The position numbers and the translations under genes are program-made. From Ciona savignyi (lineage: Eukaryota; Chordata; Ascidiacea; Phlebobranchia; Cionidae): DNA of 64,000 bases. The notes under the pieces were generated by a model. That model did not search any database, was not told the origin of the DNA, and saw nothing but the letters and a program-made list of their open reading frames with translations. The stretch lies in NCBI GenBank assembly GCA_000149265.1, contig CH003203.1, forward strand, positions 726,266 through 790,265. Direction: 5' to 3'. Below are positions 55,401 to 64,000 of the stretch, in pieces (position 1 is the first letter of the stretch; every line of letters begins with the position of its first letter).

Positions 55401-58400
55401 TTGCTTAGAATATCTGACAAATCCATAGATAATGCCATGATGTTTATATTGCTATCTAAAGTAAATTACAATTTGAAACTATTACACCAAAACTAGATAG
55501 ATACTCCAGCCAGAGGGTCATACTATTAACCACTCCCATAAAGAGCAACAAGTTTATTTAAAAAAAAAGAAGAAAATATCCAATGGATAGAAGAGAATGG
55601 TGGACAGATAACTATGACAATTTGTGCAGATTTATGGTGAATTTTAAAAGGAAACACATTTTTTTTGAAGTTCCACGTTTACCTTGTGGCAGCAAGCCAG
55701 GTGAATGAGGTCTAGTGGGGGAGGCAAGCAGTGTGTTGCGACGTGCTGAGCTATTCCGTGGCCTGTAATGCAGCAGCTTGTATGAATAATGCAGCTTGTA
55801 AGCTATTGAAGTAATGATAAAAAACAATAGCATATTCGACTTGTGCCAAAAGTGCCAAAAATATACTAATTTTTGTGCCTATGATGGTCATTTTAGCAAT
55901 CTGTCCTATTTGCAAAAAATCAATTCTTTCTACAACAACAGAATTATCCATTAACACGTGTCACAGAATGTACAAAATATAAAATCCGAGTCAGAATTTG
56001 CTCAAATAAAAAACTAATTAATGTTCATTCTGTCAGTTTTCTATTCAACTTGAGTATATGAGAATAAAAAAACAAATCCTTATCATTGCGACCATGTTAT
56101 TATACACATTATAACACGTTTTATTTAACATGTTTATTTTATTTTGTTTAAATATTTAATCCCATTACTCGCGTGAAAGATTTACTTGCATGAACTTCCA
56201 CACGCGAGTGAATTTTTACATGCCCGAAATTTGATGAATTTTTGGCACTAAAAATTAATGGATATACAACTGGTCCAGATGTACAACTTACAGATGCCCA
56301 TCTTCCAATTCATTCTGCGGCAGCTTAGCAATATTAAGGTGAAGAAACTTAACCAACTTGTACTTCATTGTGGAACTTATAATTCGAACCTACATCATCA
56401 TAAACTCCTAGTTACAAACGACAAAATATAATAATCAAGGACAAAAATATTACAAGGACAAAATATAATAATCTTTCAAAAAAACCACAATGCTATGGTA
56501 AGCACAATCTGTTTTCTAATTAATTTCGTTACAAACAATTTCCTTCTCTTATATTGATTAACACAGTATTGCTTTCTACTCATAACATTGCCTGTGTATC
56601 TACTACATCAACCCAACATTGGATGGCCGATTTGACTAATGGTTTATCCATTGTGTAGTCTTACAGCAAAATATCATATGTATTCCAGTAAAGTAAATTC
56701 AACATTATGGTTGTGCAAACCATAAAACTACAAACTCATATTACAGTTCTACCATGCTTAATTGTTTGATTTTTAATTTTTACTTTCAAGTTCTCACTTA
56801 ATTCAAAGGTAATTTAAACTTGGCTATATGACTTACTTATGTGGCTGATTAAGAGAAAACTTCAAAATCAGACTTGACACTAAACACTTAAGAAAATGAC
56901 GTACATAAATATATGATTTACATATGATATGTAAATATCACTGGCTGTTACACAAGCTCTCCAACCTTGATAAAAAAAATGTAAAATACATAAGAAATTC
57001 ACTGCCAAACTGTTTTCAGTAGTGCTGCTGGTACTAAAACAGACATGCTTAATCTTTTATGGCTGTATTCCATCATATTAAAATAATTTGATGTGTTTTA
57101 AAGATACTATTTAACAAGTTTAATAACTACAAATAACCAAAATACAGCTGACCATTTTGCTCTAACATTGTTAGAAGTCAACAAAACATTAGAAAGACCA
57201 CTTAGAGTAATGTAGGTATATTTAGGAAATAAACTACACAATCTAGCCTTATTTAAGTTCAAGGAAAGTTTATCCACTTAACTCTGTCATCCTGTCATTA
57301 ATGCATCTTATACTAATCCGATTTCATACTAAATGAAGGGCGAACTAGTTGCCTTTACACTGAACTAGACATGCGTCGCGTGTGTCCTATAGTCGCCATA
57401 CGAACCGACCATCCAATCGACCTATTTTCACACCACGAAGACGAGGGCAGGAGATACTATTGTCCGATGGAACACATTGGACACAGGGAGTTCGTATTGG
57501 TTAAACGGAACGATTAGTCAATGGATCGTTTAAACTGTTAAAAGGAACGGCAAAGAAAGAGTGAAAGCAAACTAAACGTTCGTGTGCGAGCCGCTTTAAT
57601 TCGCAGCCAAAACAATCAACGTATTCGTGGCCCTAAGGCTTACTTTACAACTGAGGTAAAAGTTTATTTAATTCGTTCATTTTAAACACGCGACTTAACT
57701 CGTAATGATAAATACATCGAGTAGTCATTGGCGCACAAACAAACAGAAACACTTTTTAATAGAAGTTAACTCGATGTGCATACAACATACGTAATAAGTT
57801 ACACATACCTACACTCGTTCAGTGTTGCTACGCATACATTAAAGACGTGACTTTCCATAACGTATTGGAATCAATGGAAGTTAAATTGCTTCATTGATTT
57901 CCTATTGACTTTAGTTTCGCATCAGACATGGAAATATGGTTCTGGAATTTACCACCAAACCTTATGAATATCGTCAGAATACATATTTATTCTCGTCTCA
58001 CCACTTAGCTTTTGAAAACAGTCTAGTTAAAAATACAAGTTTATCGGTATAAACAAAATTAATATTTAAAAGTGGGTCTGTTTTAACCATTTAGCTTCTT
58101 TTATATTATTACTTTCCTAAAATTATTGCATGGCTTTTCGGGGAAAATAATAATTTGCGCAATCATCTATTGCGATAACAGAAATTATGTCGTGCAAAAC
58201 AATCGTGTTAAAATGGGTCACATTTGTTGGAATTTTCTAGGAACCGATATGTATGTAGAAACAGTTTTAATATTTTATACCATGCTTTTTGGACAGTGAT
58301 ATACTTTTGTAAATGAATGGGTATATAAGAACATTGCTTGCATAGAAGTATATTTAACATGATGTACTTCACACTGATTAAACAAAGCGCGTAAACAACT

Positions 58401-61400
58401 ACGGGTTAGTTATCAACCCCGTTTGCCTATATTAATCCATCATTTGTTATTAAAAGTTATTGAAACAGTAACCCCGCTGTTTTATTGCAGGCCAATCTGG
58501 AACGAAGTTTGGCCGACTACTCGTATTACAGGGTCAATTGAGTACGTGGTCAGCCCACCATCATTCAAACGTTAAATAAATAATTCAGCCTCTTTATCCT
58601 GTTTATAAAGTGGCGACCGCAAGGTAATCACGAAATGATTGGACACAACGATTATTTAATAGCTTATTGCGAACGGTTCTTGGCCAATATAGATAGATTT
58701 TACCAAAAAAACACGGATATATAATTTAAAAAAGGAATATTAAAAAAGGCATAACTACAGTATTAAAAACCAGTCAAAAAATAACCACATATAAAAAGAG
58801 ATGGCTGGTTGAACAGTTTAAAAAACATAGAAGGCTTCTCATAACAGGCGTGGTAGTCACGCCATGCAAATACCTGGATTAATAGATAGAGGTCTATACC
58901 ATAGATAGAGGTTTATTACGAATTTTTAGTGACGAAATAATCCGATGTTGGAAAAAGGAAACATGGTTAGGAAATGACGTCAGGAGCGAGAGATACGAGT
59001 GGTAGAATGGTGGGAAGTTTAAATGTCGCGCTCCCATAGCGGTTTTCACTGTGACGTCGAGAAAGAGTTTTCACACCCGCAGTATTGAACACATGTCGGT
59101 AATGAAATGAAGAAAGCGATGATAAATTTGGTGAGAATGGTCAAGCGAAGTACACGATTCAATATCAGCGACTTAATGTGGTAAACGTCCTTCAACACGA
59201 CATTATGCTTATATATTATGGGTGAGTCATCCTAACAACGCGGGAATCGATAACATTTTAAAGAGGTTATTGCAGCGATACTGTTTGGGAACTTAGCAAT
59301 AAAAAATTGATTTGATTATTTCATGTATGTAGAAGTACGAACAATACAACTACAAACTCGGGATATAATTCTCGTTTTTTCCCCATGGGTAGGTAAACAA
59401 TGGTATTATAACATAGACAATGTCAATGTTAAATAACCTCGTGCCCATGGGCCATGGTTGGGTTACCACAGCTATTGCAGTGTATTAAATACGATAGCAC
59501 AATGCTATAGTTTTCAAGTGCTACGCGGTTATTGTAGCATCTACACGCGTTTTCTCTTTAAATATTACTACCCCGTCTATTGTATTTGATTTTTATACAT
59601 ATTTTTTTTCGTTTGCTATTTGAAACGAAAAAGAAACTCAAAACCCCTTATCGTACCATATACTATTATAAGATGGTGGTCAAGTCAACGATATAACTAA
59701 CATACTAGAGCGTTAAAAATAAATTAAACTTTTCTTAGTTAACCACTGCAGTGTACGATTGTTTACAGCACATTTTCACCAAAAATAGCTTTAAGATGTA
59801 GATTATATAAATCTCGTGCTTTCGATGTGTACTGTGAGGTCATAATCGGATTCAAGGTAAGAAAACGTGTTTCATTGCATTGTTGCAATCGAGCAAAACA
59901 ACGGGAAATAAAGTTCGACTTGTTCACTCGATATATATAGGTAAAACAGATAAAAATAACTTATTCACCCAAATTTCTCCTTTTTTTCTCAAACTTGAGC
60001 TAAAATATCTTCCTACCTGCAAAGACTACAAACACGGAGAAAAATAACAGTTTTTCCGCGGCAAACAAAACTAATTTTTGATTTCCACTCAAAAAGCTTC
60101 TTTCTACTAACTTGTACTAAGTCTGGTGGAAAAGACGTCTAAATGTGGGGAATAAAAGCATAAACTACTATAACTTAGTTCAATACATGTAAAACTAATC
60201 TAATCTAAGGGATTCGTATTTCATTCCTAACTCACACTGATACAGGTTAACTCCGCACATGGTATTTAATTATGCTAATGCAAATGAATTGGAATTTAGT
60301 CACGACTATTAACAACGATTTTCGATTTCCGGACATCGCTATTGGCCCGGCGTGTAACAGGTGTTTGGACCGGGAATCGATGATCGGGATTTATGCCTTT
60401 TTCACCGGCAAAACTGGATTCATCTATTATCATTTATCGCCACCCAGTGACAAAAAATTCGACGGTTTAATTCCGCTAGTGGGGGAAAACACCATTCTGA
60501 TCACTAGCTCCGTTGGTGGACAAATTTCAAGAGAGCAATTGACAAAATTATAGCGCAAGATGGCGCTGCAGAGTACGCTCCGAAATGAGGTATTGTTTCA
60601 CTGGATTGGGTTTCAATATCATTTTATCACCAGCTGCTAACAAGACGTTGGCCAATCAATAAATGATCAGATACAGTTTGTGTTTGAATAAAACAACAAC
60701 TGCGTAATATACCACATGCACACATGTGCTTTAAAATAAGTTGCCGTAAAAACACGATATATAAAACAGCACGCTATGCCTAATTAAATATTTTAATGTT
60801 TTTTATCGCTGCCCTGACGGTCTGGTGTGTATGTGTGCGTGTGTGTGTAATCACAAACGCAACCATGCACACAAAATACTGGGTTGTGATCAGAATTTGT
60901 ATAAACAACAAACTAAAGCAGAATTTACAAATATACACAAAGTGTGGGAATCGTGATTTGACCGTTCACCCGATATATACTGACGGAAATCTATTGATGG
61001 AAAATAAAAGCGAATTTCGTGCTGGAAACGCAAGTCAAAAAGCAGAAACGTAGTCAAATGGGACGGACATGGGTTATCCATGTAAGAAACGACATCTACA
61101 ACTGCATGAGCATATTTAGGAATGCCACTGTCGGAGCTATATTACAGTGCGTTTATTATTTGATTAATATAATTTTAACCTTGTGCGGTCGTGTGCCCGA
61201 ATGGTATACCGGCTTATATACAAAACCGGTTCCTAGTCACCAGCCCATCCTGGGTTCAAAACTTGGCTCGGTAAATAAAAAATATAGATAATTTTAACCG
61301 ATGCGTTCAACCACAATGAACGATGCAGACGACATCATAAGCCGACCTGCACAGTGAACCACATACATCCGTGATTGAATTACTGTGCTGCTTATAAAGT

Positions 61401-61834
61401 GTGGGGATGTTCTATAATGACCTTCTGCCCTGGACAGCTGGTCGGAGGTGCGTTCAAAAAGGATTTGGGGGACAAGAAAGAGATAATTCCGCATGACGTT
61501 GATTGAATTTCACACATTTGACGCTTAATGAACAGAATACAACGACAAAGAACGTCATCAACAATCGATATTATGCAACAAAACATCACTTACGATGGAG
61601 TGACGCTGTTCCTTCTTGATATATTCAATTCTTTCTGTCAATCAAAGCGAGGTTAATTAACAATCGTACAATGAAAATCGACCGGTTGACTTACGAAACT
61701 GGAGTTGAGAGACGGGTCGGATTTGCCCAGTTTGCTCTTGCGCATGCGCACTAGATTGCTCGTGTCGCTGGAGAAAGACATCTGCGAATCGATGCTGGAA
61801 AACATGGAGTCGCGTCGGGGGCTCTGGAACTTGC
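31460..61834 (-). CDS. MAST: MAST-family microtubule-associated Ser/Thr kinase, 5' end outside
   Basis: About 1,540 codons in at least 27 exons (transcription order): 61834-61695, 55762-55683, 55006-54801, 51834-51735, 51313-51165, 50705-50526, 49977-49879, 48979-48857, 46851-46727, 46175-46079, 45480-45343, 44883-44771, 44385-44256, 42792-42627, 42100-41985, 41514-41406, 41161-41046, 40607-40531, 40172-39172, 38699-38551, 37857-37596, 35703-35572, 34853-34691, 34271-34117, 33417-33271, 32445-32224, 31600-31460 (stop TAG). Order: N-terminal [23 protein letters not shown] and [17 protein letters not shown]1908 ([10 protein letters not shown] to LLESAE); kinase [41 protein letters not shown] tail [28 protein letters not shown] to [10 protein letters not shown]; tail [14 protein letters not shown]. 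All catalytic residues are present. Activation-loop VYGTPEY replaces the usual VCGTPEY. Exon 55683-55762 starts at 55762, 55750 or 55745. One or more exons between 55.8 and 61.7 kb are probably unseen. MAST kinases bind microtubules and PDZ partners such as PTEN. Confidence 0.96.
31722..31893 (+). mobile_element. SINE-A, 3' half
   Basis: AACCCAGCGGATTAATGGGT to GGGATAAACATGAATACCC, in the last MAST intron. Confidence 0.88.
32053..32218. repeat. 23-bp minisatellite
   Basis: About seven copies of ATGAGAGAGTGACAGATACC-AAA, ending only a few bases from the donor side of the MAST exon 32224-32445. The last copies degenerate. Confidence 0.92.
32480..32530 (+). mobile_element. SINE-A head remnant
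   Basis: GGCCGGTTAGTCTGGTGGGT and GTGCGACGCCTTTTAAC only. Confidence 0.65.
32543..33270. repeat. Diverged direct duplication including a splice donor
   Basis: Copy 1 (about 32543-32805) and copy 2 (about 33063-33265) share CTAATGTAAATAAAACCTTT, AAAACTACTTCA and CCAATAT-ACCCACC. Copy 2 ends in the real donor of MAST exon 33271-33417. Copy 1 repeats that GTGGGT with no exon beside it. Confidence 0.75.
33672..34116. repeat. Duplicated intron head
   Basis: About 65 bp at 33672-33733 (ATGGTCTTGTTTCTAAAAAC to GAAAAAAATGAGGCTC) recurs at about 34051-34115, immediately at the donor of MAST exon 34117-34271. Confidence 0.75.
34310..34578 (+). mobile_element. SINE-A, near full length
   Basis: GTTAGTCTGTTGGGTAGTTC to GGAATAAAAATGAATATCC, between MAST exons 34117 and 34691. 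Confidence 0.88.
35232..35365 (+). mobile_element. SINE-A, highly diverged
   Basis: CAATAGCTCCAGTCAATGGT, GGTAATCTGACAACTGCC and a vestigial end. Partial and old. Confidence 0.5.
35905..36055 (-). mobile_element. MITE-A, truncated
   Basis: Minus-strand core (TTCTGGGGTTGAGATTAGTG) and terminus CTTTCCCTCCTTTTAGGGTT. Confidence 0.7.
36071..37458. mobile_element. 1.39-kb hAT-type non-autonomous element
   Basis: The left end CAGCATTTCTCAAACTATGG continues into GGGTCGCGACTCGCGACCC. The right end is GAGTTAAGAACCACTG. The flanks ATCTAGTG (36063-36070) and ATCTTTTG (37459-37466) match at 6 of 8 bases. It contains open frames of up to 78 codons but no recognisable transposase. It lies in the intron that splits the MAST PDZ domain. 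Confidence 0.65.
37596..37857 (-). CDS. MAST: MAST exon with +1 frame break (PDZ start)
   Basis: Its flanking exons require phase 0 at both ends, yet it is 262 bp long. The upstream part reads [20 protein letters not shown] and the downstream part [10 protein letters not shown] then [14 protein letters not shown], both clearly MAST but in different frames. The switch falls in G-runs on plus at 37777-37791. One surplus base in a C-run of the coding strand explains it. A sequencing or assembly error is more likely than a real mutation. Confidence 0.85.
38000..38432. mobile_element. SINE-A fragment (-) and full SINE-A (+)
   Basis: 38000-38100 is a diverged minus body. 38148-38432 is a full plus copy with ACAATGCAATGCAATGCAATA, a local expansion of the usual CACTGCAATAGC. 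Confidence 0.85.
38551..38699 (-). CDS. MAST: MAST exon truncated by assembly gap
   Basis: Reads [10 protein letters not shown] to [10 protein letters not shown], then donor GTGGGAAG. The start is cut by the N-run. The far side of the gap repeats the same start preceded by a pyrimidine-rich tract and CAG, giving an acceptor and an initial Glu codon in phase 0. Confidence 0.8.
38700..38799. other. Assembly gap, 100 N
   Basis: Uniform 100-N placeholder. Left flank TGCATCACTTCCTCCAACGA and right flank TGCATCCACTTCCTCCATAC are the same sequence with small indels. Confidence 0.98.
39172..40172 (-). CDS. MAST: MAST linker exon with probable +1 frame break
   Basis: The 1001-bp exon encodes a Ser/Thr/Pro-rich linker between kinase tail and PDZ. 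The 5' part is open in the frame set by exon 40531-40607 (SQTTAQES to [10 protein letters not shown]). The 3' part ([15 protein letters not shown] to NQTKAP, donor GTGAGT) is in another frame, the one that enters exon 38551 in phase. The switch lies near G-runs at 39396-39445. A short intron starting at GTATGT in this region is the alternative. Confidence 0.7.
42246..42597. mobile_element. MITE-B copy with an inverted duplication of its flank
   Basis: The left end GGTGCCTCTAAATACTACAG and right end CTGTAGTATTTAGAGATACC enclose the shared core. Left-flank sequence 42248-42287 (CAAGATAGCTTGCATAATAA...) reappears inverted inside the right end at 42529-42573. It stops about 30 bp from the donor of MAST exon 42627-42792. 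Confidence 0.85.
42845..43020. repeat. Degenerate tandem repeat, about three units
   Basis: Units of about 40-65 bp built from ATAGCTACAGTAG-GTACTAACACTT-TATATTGTA. Intronic in MAST. Confidence 0.7.
43952..44270. repeat. Duplicated exon end plus donor
   Basis: 43952-44014 repeats 44208-44270. The latter holds the last codons and donor of MAST exon 44256-44385; the former is a decoy with CAACAG followed by GTAGCTTGC on minus. A SINE-A remnant lies between them at 44040-44130. Confidence 0.75.
44925..45110 (+). mobile_element. SINE-A, 3'-truncated
   Basis: TTTAGTCTAGTGGTTAAGTG to AATAGCTCCGGTAACCCGA, with a small internal duplication of GTGGGTACAAAACTG-GTGGGTACGAAA. Confidence 0.85.
45480..45617. 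repeat. Duplicated intron end at a MAST acceptor
   Basis: 45480-45528 and 45571-45617 match (CCTGG-GGTG-AACA-GTGTTATAATG and TTTAGTAAATAAAT). The first copy contains the acceptor of exon 45343-45480. Confidence 0.75.
46362..46425 (+). mobile_element. SINE-B 3' fragment
   Basis: AGCCCATC-like CAACCCATCATGGATCGAAA and CTTGGCTCGGTAAAAAA only. Confidence 0.6.
46920..47101 (-). mobile_element. MITE-A copy
   Basis: GTAAAAGGAGGGAAGGAGGG left terminus and CTCTCCTTTTAGTGTTGCCC right terminus form inverted repeats around the core. Confidence 0.8.
47102..48510. other. AT-rich MAST intron
   Basis: No exon, SINE or MITE is recognised. Short homopolymers and ATTTATTTATTTATT-type tracts only. Confidence 0.6.
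48514..48800 (+). mobile_element. SINE-A, full length
   Basis: GGTTAGTCTAGTGGTTTAGT to GGGATAAACATGAATATCC with very few differences from consensus, so it looks young. It ends 57 bp from MAST exon 48857-48979. Confidence 0.93.
50052..50245 (-). mobile_element. SINE-A, 3' part
   Basis: AGGAGATTCATGTTTATCCC to AACCCATTAATGTGCTGGGT, between MAST exons. Confidence 0.88.
50697..50830. repeat. 63-bp tandem duplication over a MAST acceptor
   Basis: ATGAATTGCTGCGTTGAATA at 50698 recurs as ATGAATTGCTGGGTTGAATC at 50761, each followed by GTAGGTTTA and AATTAGGTTACTA. The first copy is the acceptor and first codons of exon 50526-50705. A third, partial relative lies at about 49424-49478. Confidence 0.85.
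51022..51112 (+). mobile_element. SINE-B
   Basis: GGTCGTGCGGCCAAATAGTT head with GCGACCGATACATATA. The 3' part is shortened. Confidence 0.75.
51595..51660 (-). mobile_element. SINE-A 3' fragment
   Basis: GGATATTCAAGTTTATTCTC through CTAACACACGGGCAATCG. Confidence 0.8.
51839..51938. other. Assembly gap, 100 N
   Basis: Both sides carry AGGGCAACTGGTGCAAGCGG followed by TCCTG, the start of MAST exon 51735-51834. The right copy has the convincing acceptor (CCCCCAG on minus). Confidence 0.98.
53625..53835. mobile_element. hAT-type MITE
   Basis: CAGTGCTTCGCAACC left and GGTTGAGGAACACTG right. The interior is shared with the 17703 copy. The 8-bp flanks GTATAGTA and GTACAATA agree at 6 positions. 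Confidence 0.8.
53862..53960 (+). mobile_element. SINE-A 3' fragment
   Basis: GGGGCGCGAGATGATCTAAT to GGGATAAACATGAATATCC, starting 27 bp after the hAT MITE. Confidence 0.8.
55033..55246 (+). mobile_element. MITE-A copy
   Basis: AAAAGAAGGGAAATCGGGAA left, CCCGCTTTCCCTCCTTTTAG right, full core between. It begins about 25 bp upstream of the acceptor of MAST exon 54801-55006. Confidence 0.82.
57359..57399 (-). CDS. MAST: Candidate alternative first coding exon of MAST
   Basis: On minus, an ATG at 57399 opens 13 codons plus two bases and meets GTAAAG at 57358. The two leftover bases are what exon 55762-55683 needs, and the join is open. The preceding 200 bp are less AT-rich and hold a CCAAT box (minus, near 57496-57501). 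Short length makes chance a real possibility. Confidence 0.3.
60272..60553 (+). CDS. Unassigned 93-codon ORF inside the MAST intron
   Basis: ATG-to-TAG frame opposite to MAST, of mixed composition, with CNRCLDRE at 30-37. No family is recognised and no splice context supports it. An octamer-like ATGCTAATGCAAAT overlaps the start. Confidence 0.2.
   Translation: MLMQMNWNLVTTINNDFRFPDIAIGPACNRCLDRESMIGIYAFFTGKTGFIYYHLSPPSDKKFDGLIPLVGENTILITSSVGGQISREQLTKL
61185..61285 (+). mobile_element. SINE-B
   Basis: GCGGTCGTGTGCCCGAATGG head and CCTGGGTTCAAAACTTGGCT, with a short A-rich tail. Confidence 0.85.
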
Positions 61835-62282
61835 CTGGGGATGCATGTGTCGGTTATAGGAGTGGTACATACAACCACACAGCACTATTTAAACATTGAT
61901 GGGAGTAATATTACAACGCACTGAGTCAAATACACGTAAAACTGATTTAAGTAAATAGTATTTTATTTTGAAAAGCGAACTAGGGCCTGTAGATGCTAGG
62001 TATAATAATGATGTTATTTGAATCTGTTTGGTGACACGGTTTATATCATTATTATCTCCACATAGCAATTACTGAGAATTTGTGCATCATTGATATTTTG
62101 TTTACATGTAAAACGACAGAGTAATGACGTACGTCACAATTGATTGGCGAACCACAAGAAATGTTGTGACAAACCAAAAACTAGTTCAATATATGAAATG
62201 CGATTGGAGAAAAAAAAACGATTTACAATAAGTAAGGACTTTTCACATTCCAGAGTTTAGGGGAATATACAACTGACAAAGA
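61835..62282. other. Upstream MAST intron sequence
   Basis: No exon recognised. Exon 61695-61834 starts with two bases of a split codon, so more coding sequence lies upstream. Confidence 0.6.
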
Positions 62283-62498
62283 GGCAACACTAAAAGGAGG
62301 GAAAGATGGAAAGAGGGAAACTACACACTAAAATAAGAATTATGACATTAGAGTCAGTTTTAAACATATGGTTGGGGTTAAAGTTAGTTCTGGGGTTGAT
62401 ATTAGTGTTTTGGACAGGGTTAGAATTTAGTTTCCGTAATTTTAGTTTGGAGTTTTCCTTTCCTCCTTCCCGCTTTCCCTACTTTTAGTGTTTTCCCT
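62283..62498 (-). mobile_element. MITE-A, full length
   Basis: GGCAACACTAAAAGGAGGGA left and CTTTCCCTACTTTTAGTGTT right as inverted repeats. The core is in reverse orientation. Confidence 0.85.
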
Positions 62499-62925
62499 GA
62501 CGGGTTCACCACACAATATCCATTCGTTCCAGTAGGATACATCACAATATATAGGTTGCATTTCAATCAAAGGTGAAAGCACATACGCCCAAGAGGAAGT
62601 AATTACATTTCTTTAGCTCTGCAGCCGCAAATGCAGGCAAGCGAGCTAAAAATATCAACTTTATTACAAGAGTGCTGACGGATTAATAGCGGTATTACCG
62701 GTGAGTGGCGTGGCATTAAAAGGCGTTGTTGTGCTCCTTTTTAGGGCCCCAAAGGACAGGTTTCGAAATTAGACTTTCTTAATTGCCTCTTACCTGCACT
62801 ACCCTTCTCGCAATAACGAGAAAATCGATATGCGTTGACGAAGCGTCTAAAACAGAGCTAAGTAAAAGCTGGCGGTGAAAGTTGCAGTGCAGTTAGCACT
62901 TAAAACCGGCGACTTACATAGTTGT

Positions 62926-63125
62926 GTAGATATACACTTTATATTGGCCCGTTAAATACACTTTATACACGACCCGTTATACGCTTTATACTCTTTATAC
63001 ACGGCCCACAGTATACACTTTATATTGGCCCGTTATACACGTTATACTCTTTATACACGGCCCGTTATACAACAGTTTATACACGGCCCGTTATACATTT
63101 CATACACGGCCCACAGTATATACGG
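62926..63125. repeat. Irregular tandem repeat
   Basis: Mosaic of TATACACTTTATATTGGCCC, CCGTTATAC and CTTTATACACGGCCC in several orders. Open for 73 codons in one frame by composition only. Confidence 0.85.
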
Positions 63126-63129
63126 GCAC

Positions 63130-64000
63130 AGTTTCCACTTTAAGTAGGACGTTTATAAAGGTTACGCTATTGTTGAGTAACAATGATAAATCGACAGTGA
63201 CATCCATTAGATGAGGTGCATCAGTATTTATGACGCCACAAAGAAATGAATGTTGCGTTATAAAAATAGTTTTGGTTTCGACAACTGAACTACCTTTACT
63301 GTAGGTTTGTAGCAATAGATTAAATATGTTATGTTTATAATACGTATGTTATTAAACACATAACATCCAATAAAGTTTTGAGAAAACAAACTTGTTCAGG
63401 TACATCAGTTAAGAGTTATTAAAGAGCGAGGTTTGATATTATCTAGAAATACAACGGAGGTTCGACACCGCTGTATTATATCGTTTATATCGCAGATCGA
63501 TTCGACGTAGGCGAGTCTAATTGCCGAGGGCATCCTAAGGTCGTCGCTTGCGTCACTTACAGTCGTTATTAGCAACGAGAAACCAACTAATTATCATGCT
63601 TGTGTGAAAAGCAATCGCATTAAATAAGAAAAGTTAATTTTTGTGAAGCTAGAATAAAGGAATAAAATACACTGTAAGTGGGGCAGCTAACGCTAATTTG
63701 TGTAGGAAACTCATAATATTACAAAACTATGTCTTTTTAAGTAAACCAATCGGTTTGAAACTGGATACTTTGGAGCATAACTCTTCATTTTAGGGAGTTT
63801 CGCAATAGTGCTTTACTACAAAACATCTCAAAATGATAAGTTTTCCGTCAGATTTTATTTATCTTTTCTACTGTAATGAGATACGTTGTAAGGGCAATTA
63901 TCGACACGGATTCATGGCGTTAAACGACAATAACACCACAGCAGTGCTCCATTCATTTATGATATGCGTATTAAGTTCGGTGGAAATAGGTGTAGATGTA
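63130..64000. other. Right edge, unannotated
   Basis: AT-rich sequence with no repeat, exon or RNA gene that I can recognise. Probably MAST 5' intron or upstream region. Confidence 0.5.

Larger units (their letters stand above)
55763..61694. other. Large 5' intron of MAST
   Basis: About 5.9 kb with one SINE-A relic (59385-59495, minus), one SINE-B (61185-61285), a candidate alternative first exon at 57.4 kb and an unassigned ORF at 60.27 kb. At least one MAST exon (between SLNSSF and PRNSSARRN) is expected here but was not identified. Confidence 0.6.

Noticed and set aside
61294..61589. Minus-strand ORFs near the first known MAST exon
   Set aside because: Tested as the missing MAST exon; neither phase nor residues match the family.

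Overview
The window looks like nuclear DNA of an invertebrate chordate, most likely an ascidian of the Ciona type. It is AT-rich. Its genes are split into short exons with clean GT-AG junctions. Two tRNA-derived SINE families and several MITE families recur across it, and the proteins resemble vertebrate ones. The species is an inference. Exons were placed by eye: reading phase was carried across junctions and residues were compared with remembered family motifs. No database search was run.

Layout from left to right. (1) 1-1152 is a 20-bp minisatellite running off the left edge. It lies in an intron and ends at the 5' splice site of an exon of a minus-strand SLC35E1-like transporter gene (five exons, 1156-5098; the first exon was not found and the 3' part lies off the left edge). 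(2) 8136-13746 (+) is a complete ten-exon gene for a 411-residue protein resembling sperm axoneme microtubule inner proteins (SPMIP7/SPATA48-like). (3) 13.8-17.5 kb is a transposon-rich spacer with one unexplained antisense open frame. (4) 17559-26440 (+) is a complete nine-exon gene for a 681-residue class I cytokine receptor. It has a signal peptide, a C-x9-C-x-W cytokine-binding module, a degenerate WSxWS box, one membrane span, a box-1-like JAK site, a YxxQ motif and a C-terminal DSG motif. (5) 26.5-31.4 kb is a convergent spacer with two small candidate ORFs. (6) 31460-61834 (-) is a MAST-family kinase gene with at least 27 exons: conserved N-terminus, DUF1908, AGC kinase domain, PDZ domain and Ser/Pro-rich tail. 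Its 5' end lies beyond 61.8 kb.

The genes do not form a pathway. The receptor would signal through JAK/STAT, MAST is a microtubule/PDZ scaffold kinase, the SPMIP-like protein is probably ciliary or flagellar, and SLC35E1 is an orphan transporter.

Mobile DNA fills introns and spacers. There are about 38 copies or fragments of a 290-bp SINE (A) and about ten of a 110-bp tRNA-Ser/Leu-like SINE (B). Another repeat (C) ends in an AAACT tail. Two MITE families share one internal core but have unrelated termini, and there are four hAT-type elements. The assembly has two 100-N gaps, each flanked by the same sequence on both sides, and the MAST gene carries two +1 frame breaks in C-runs. These look like draft-assembly faults, not biology. 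Many MAST splice junctions are also accompanied by a short local duplication.
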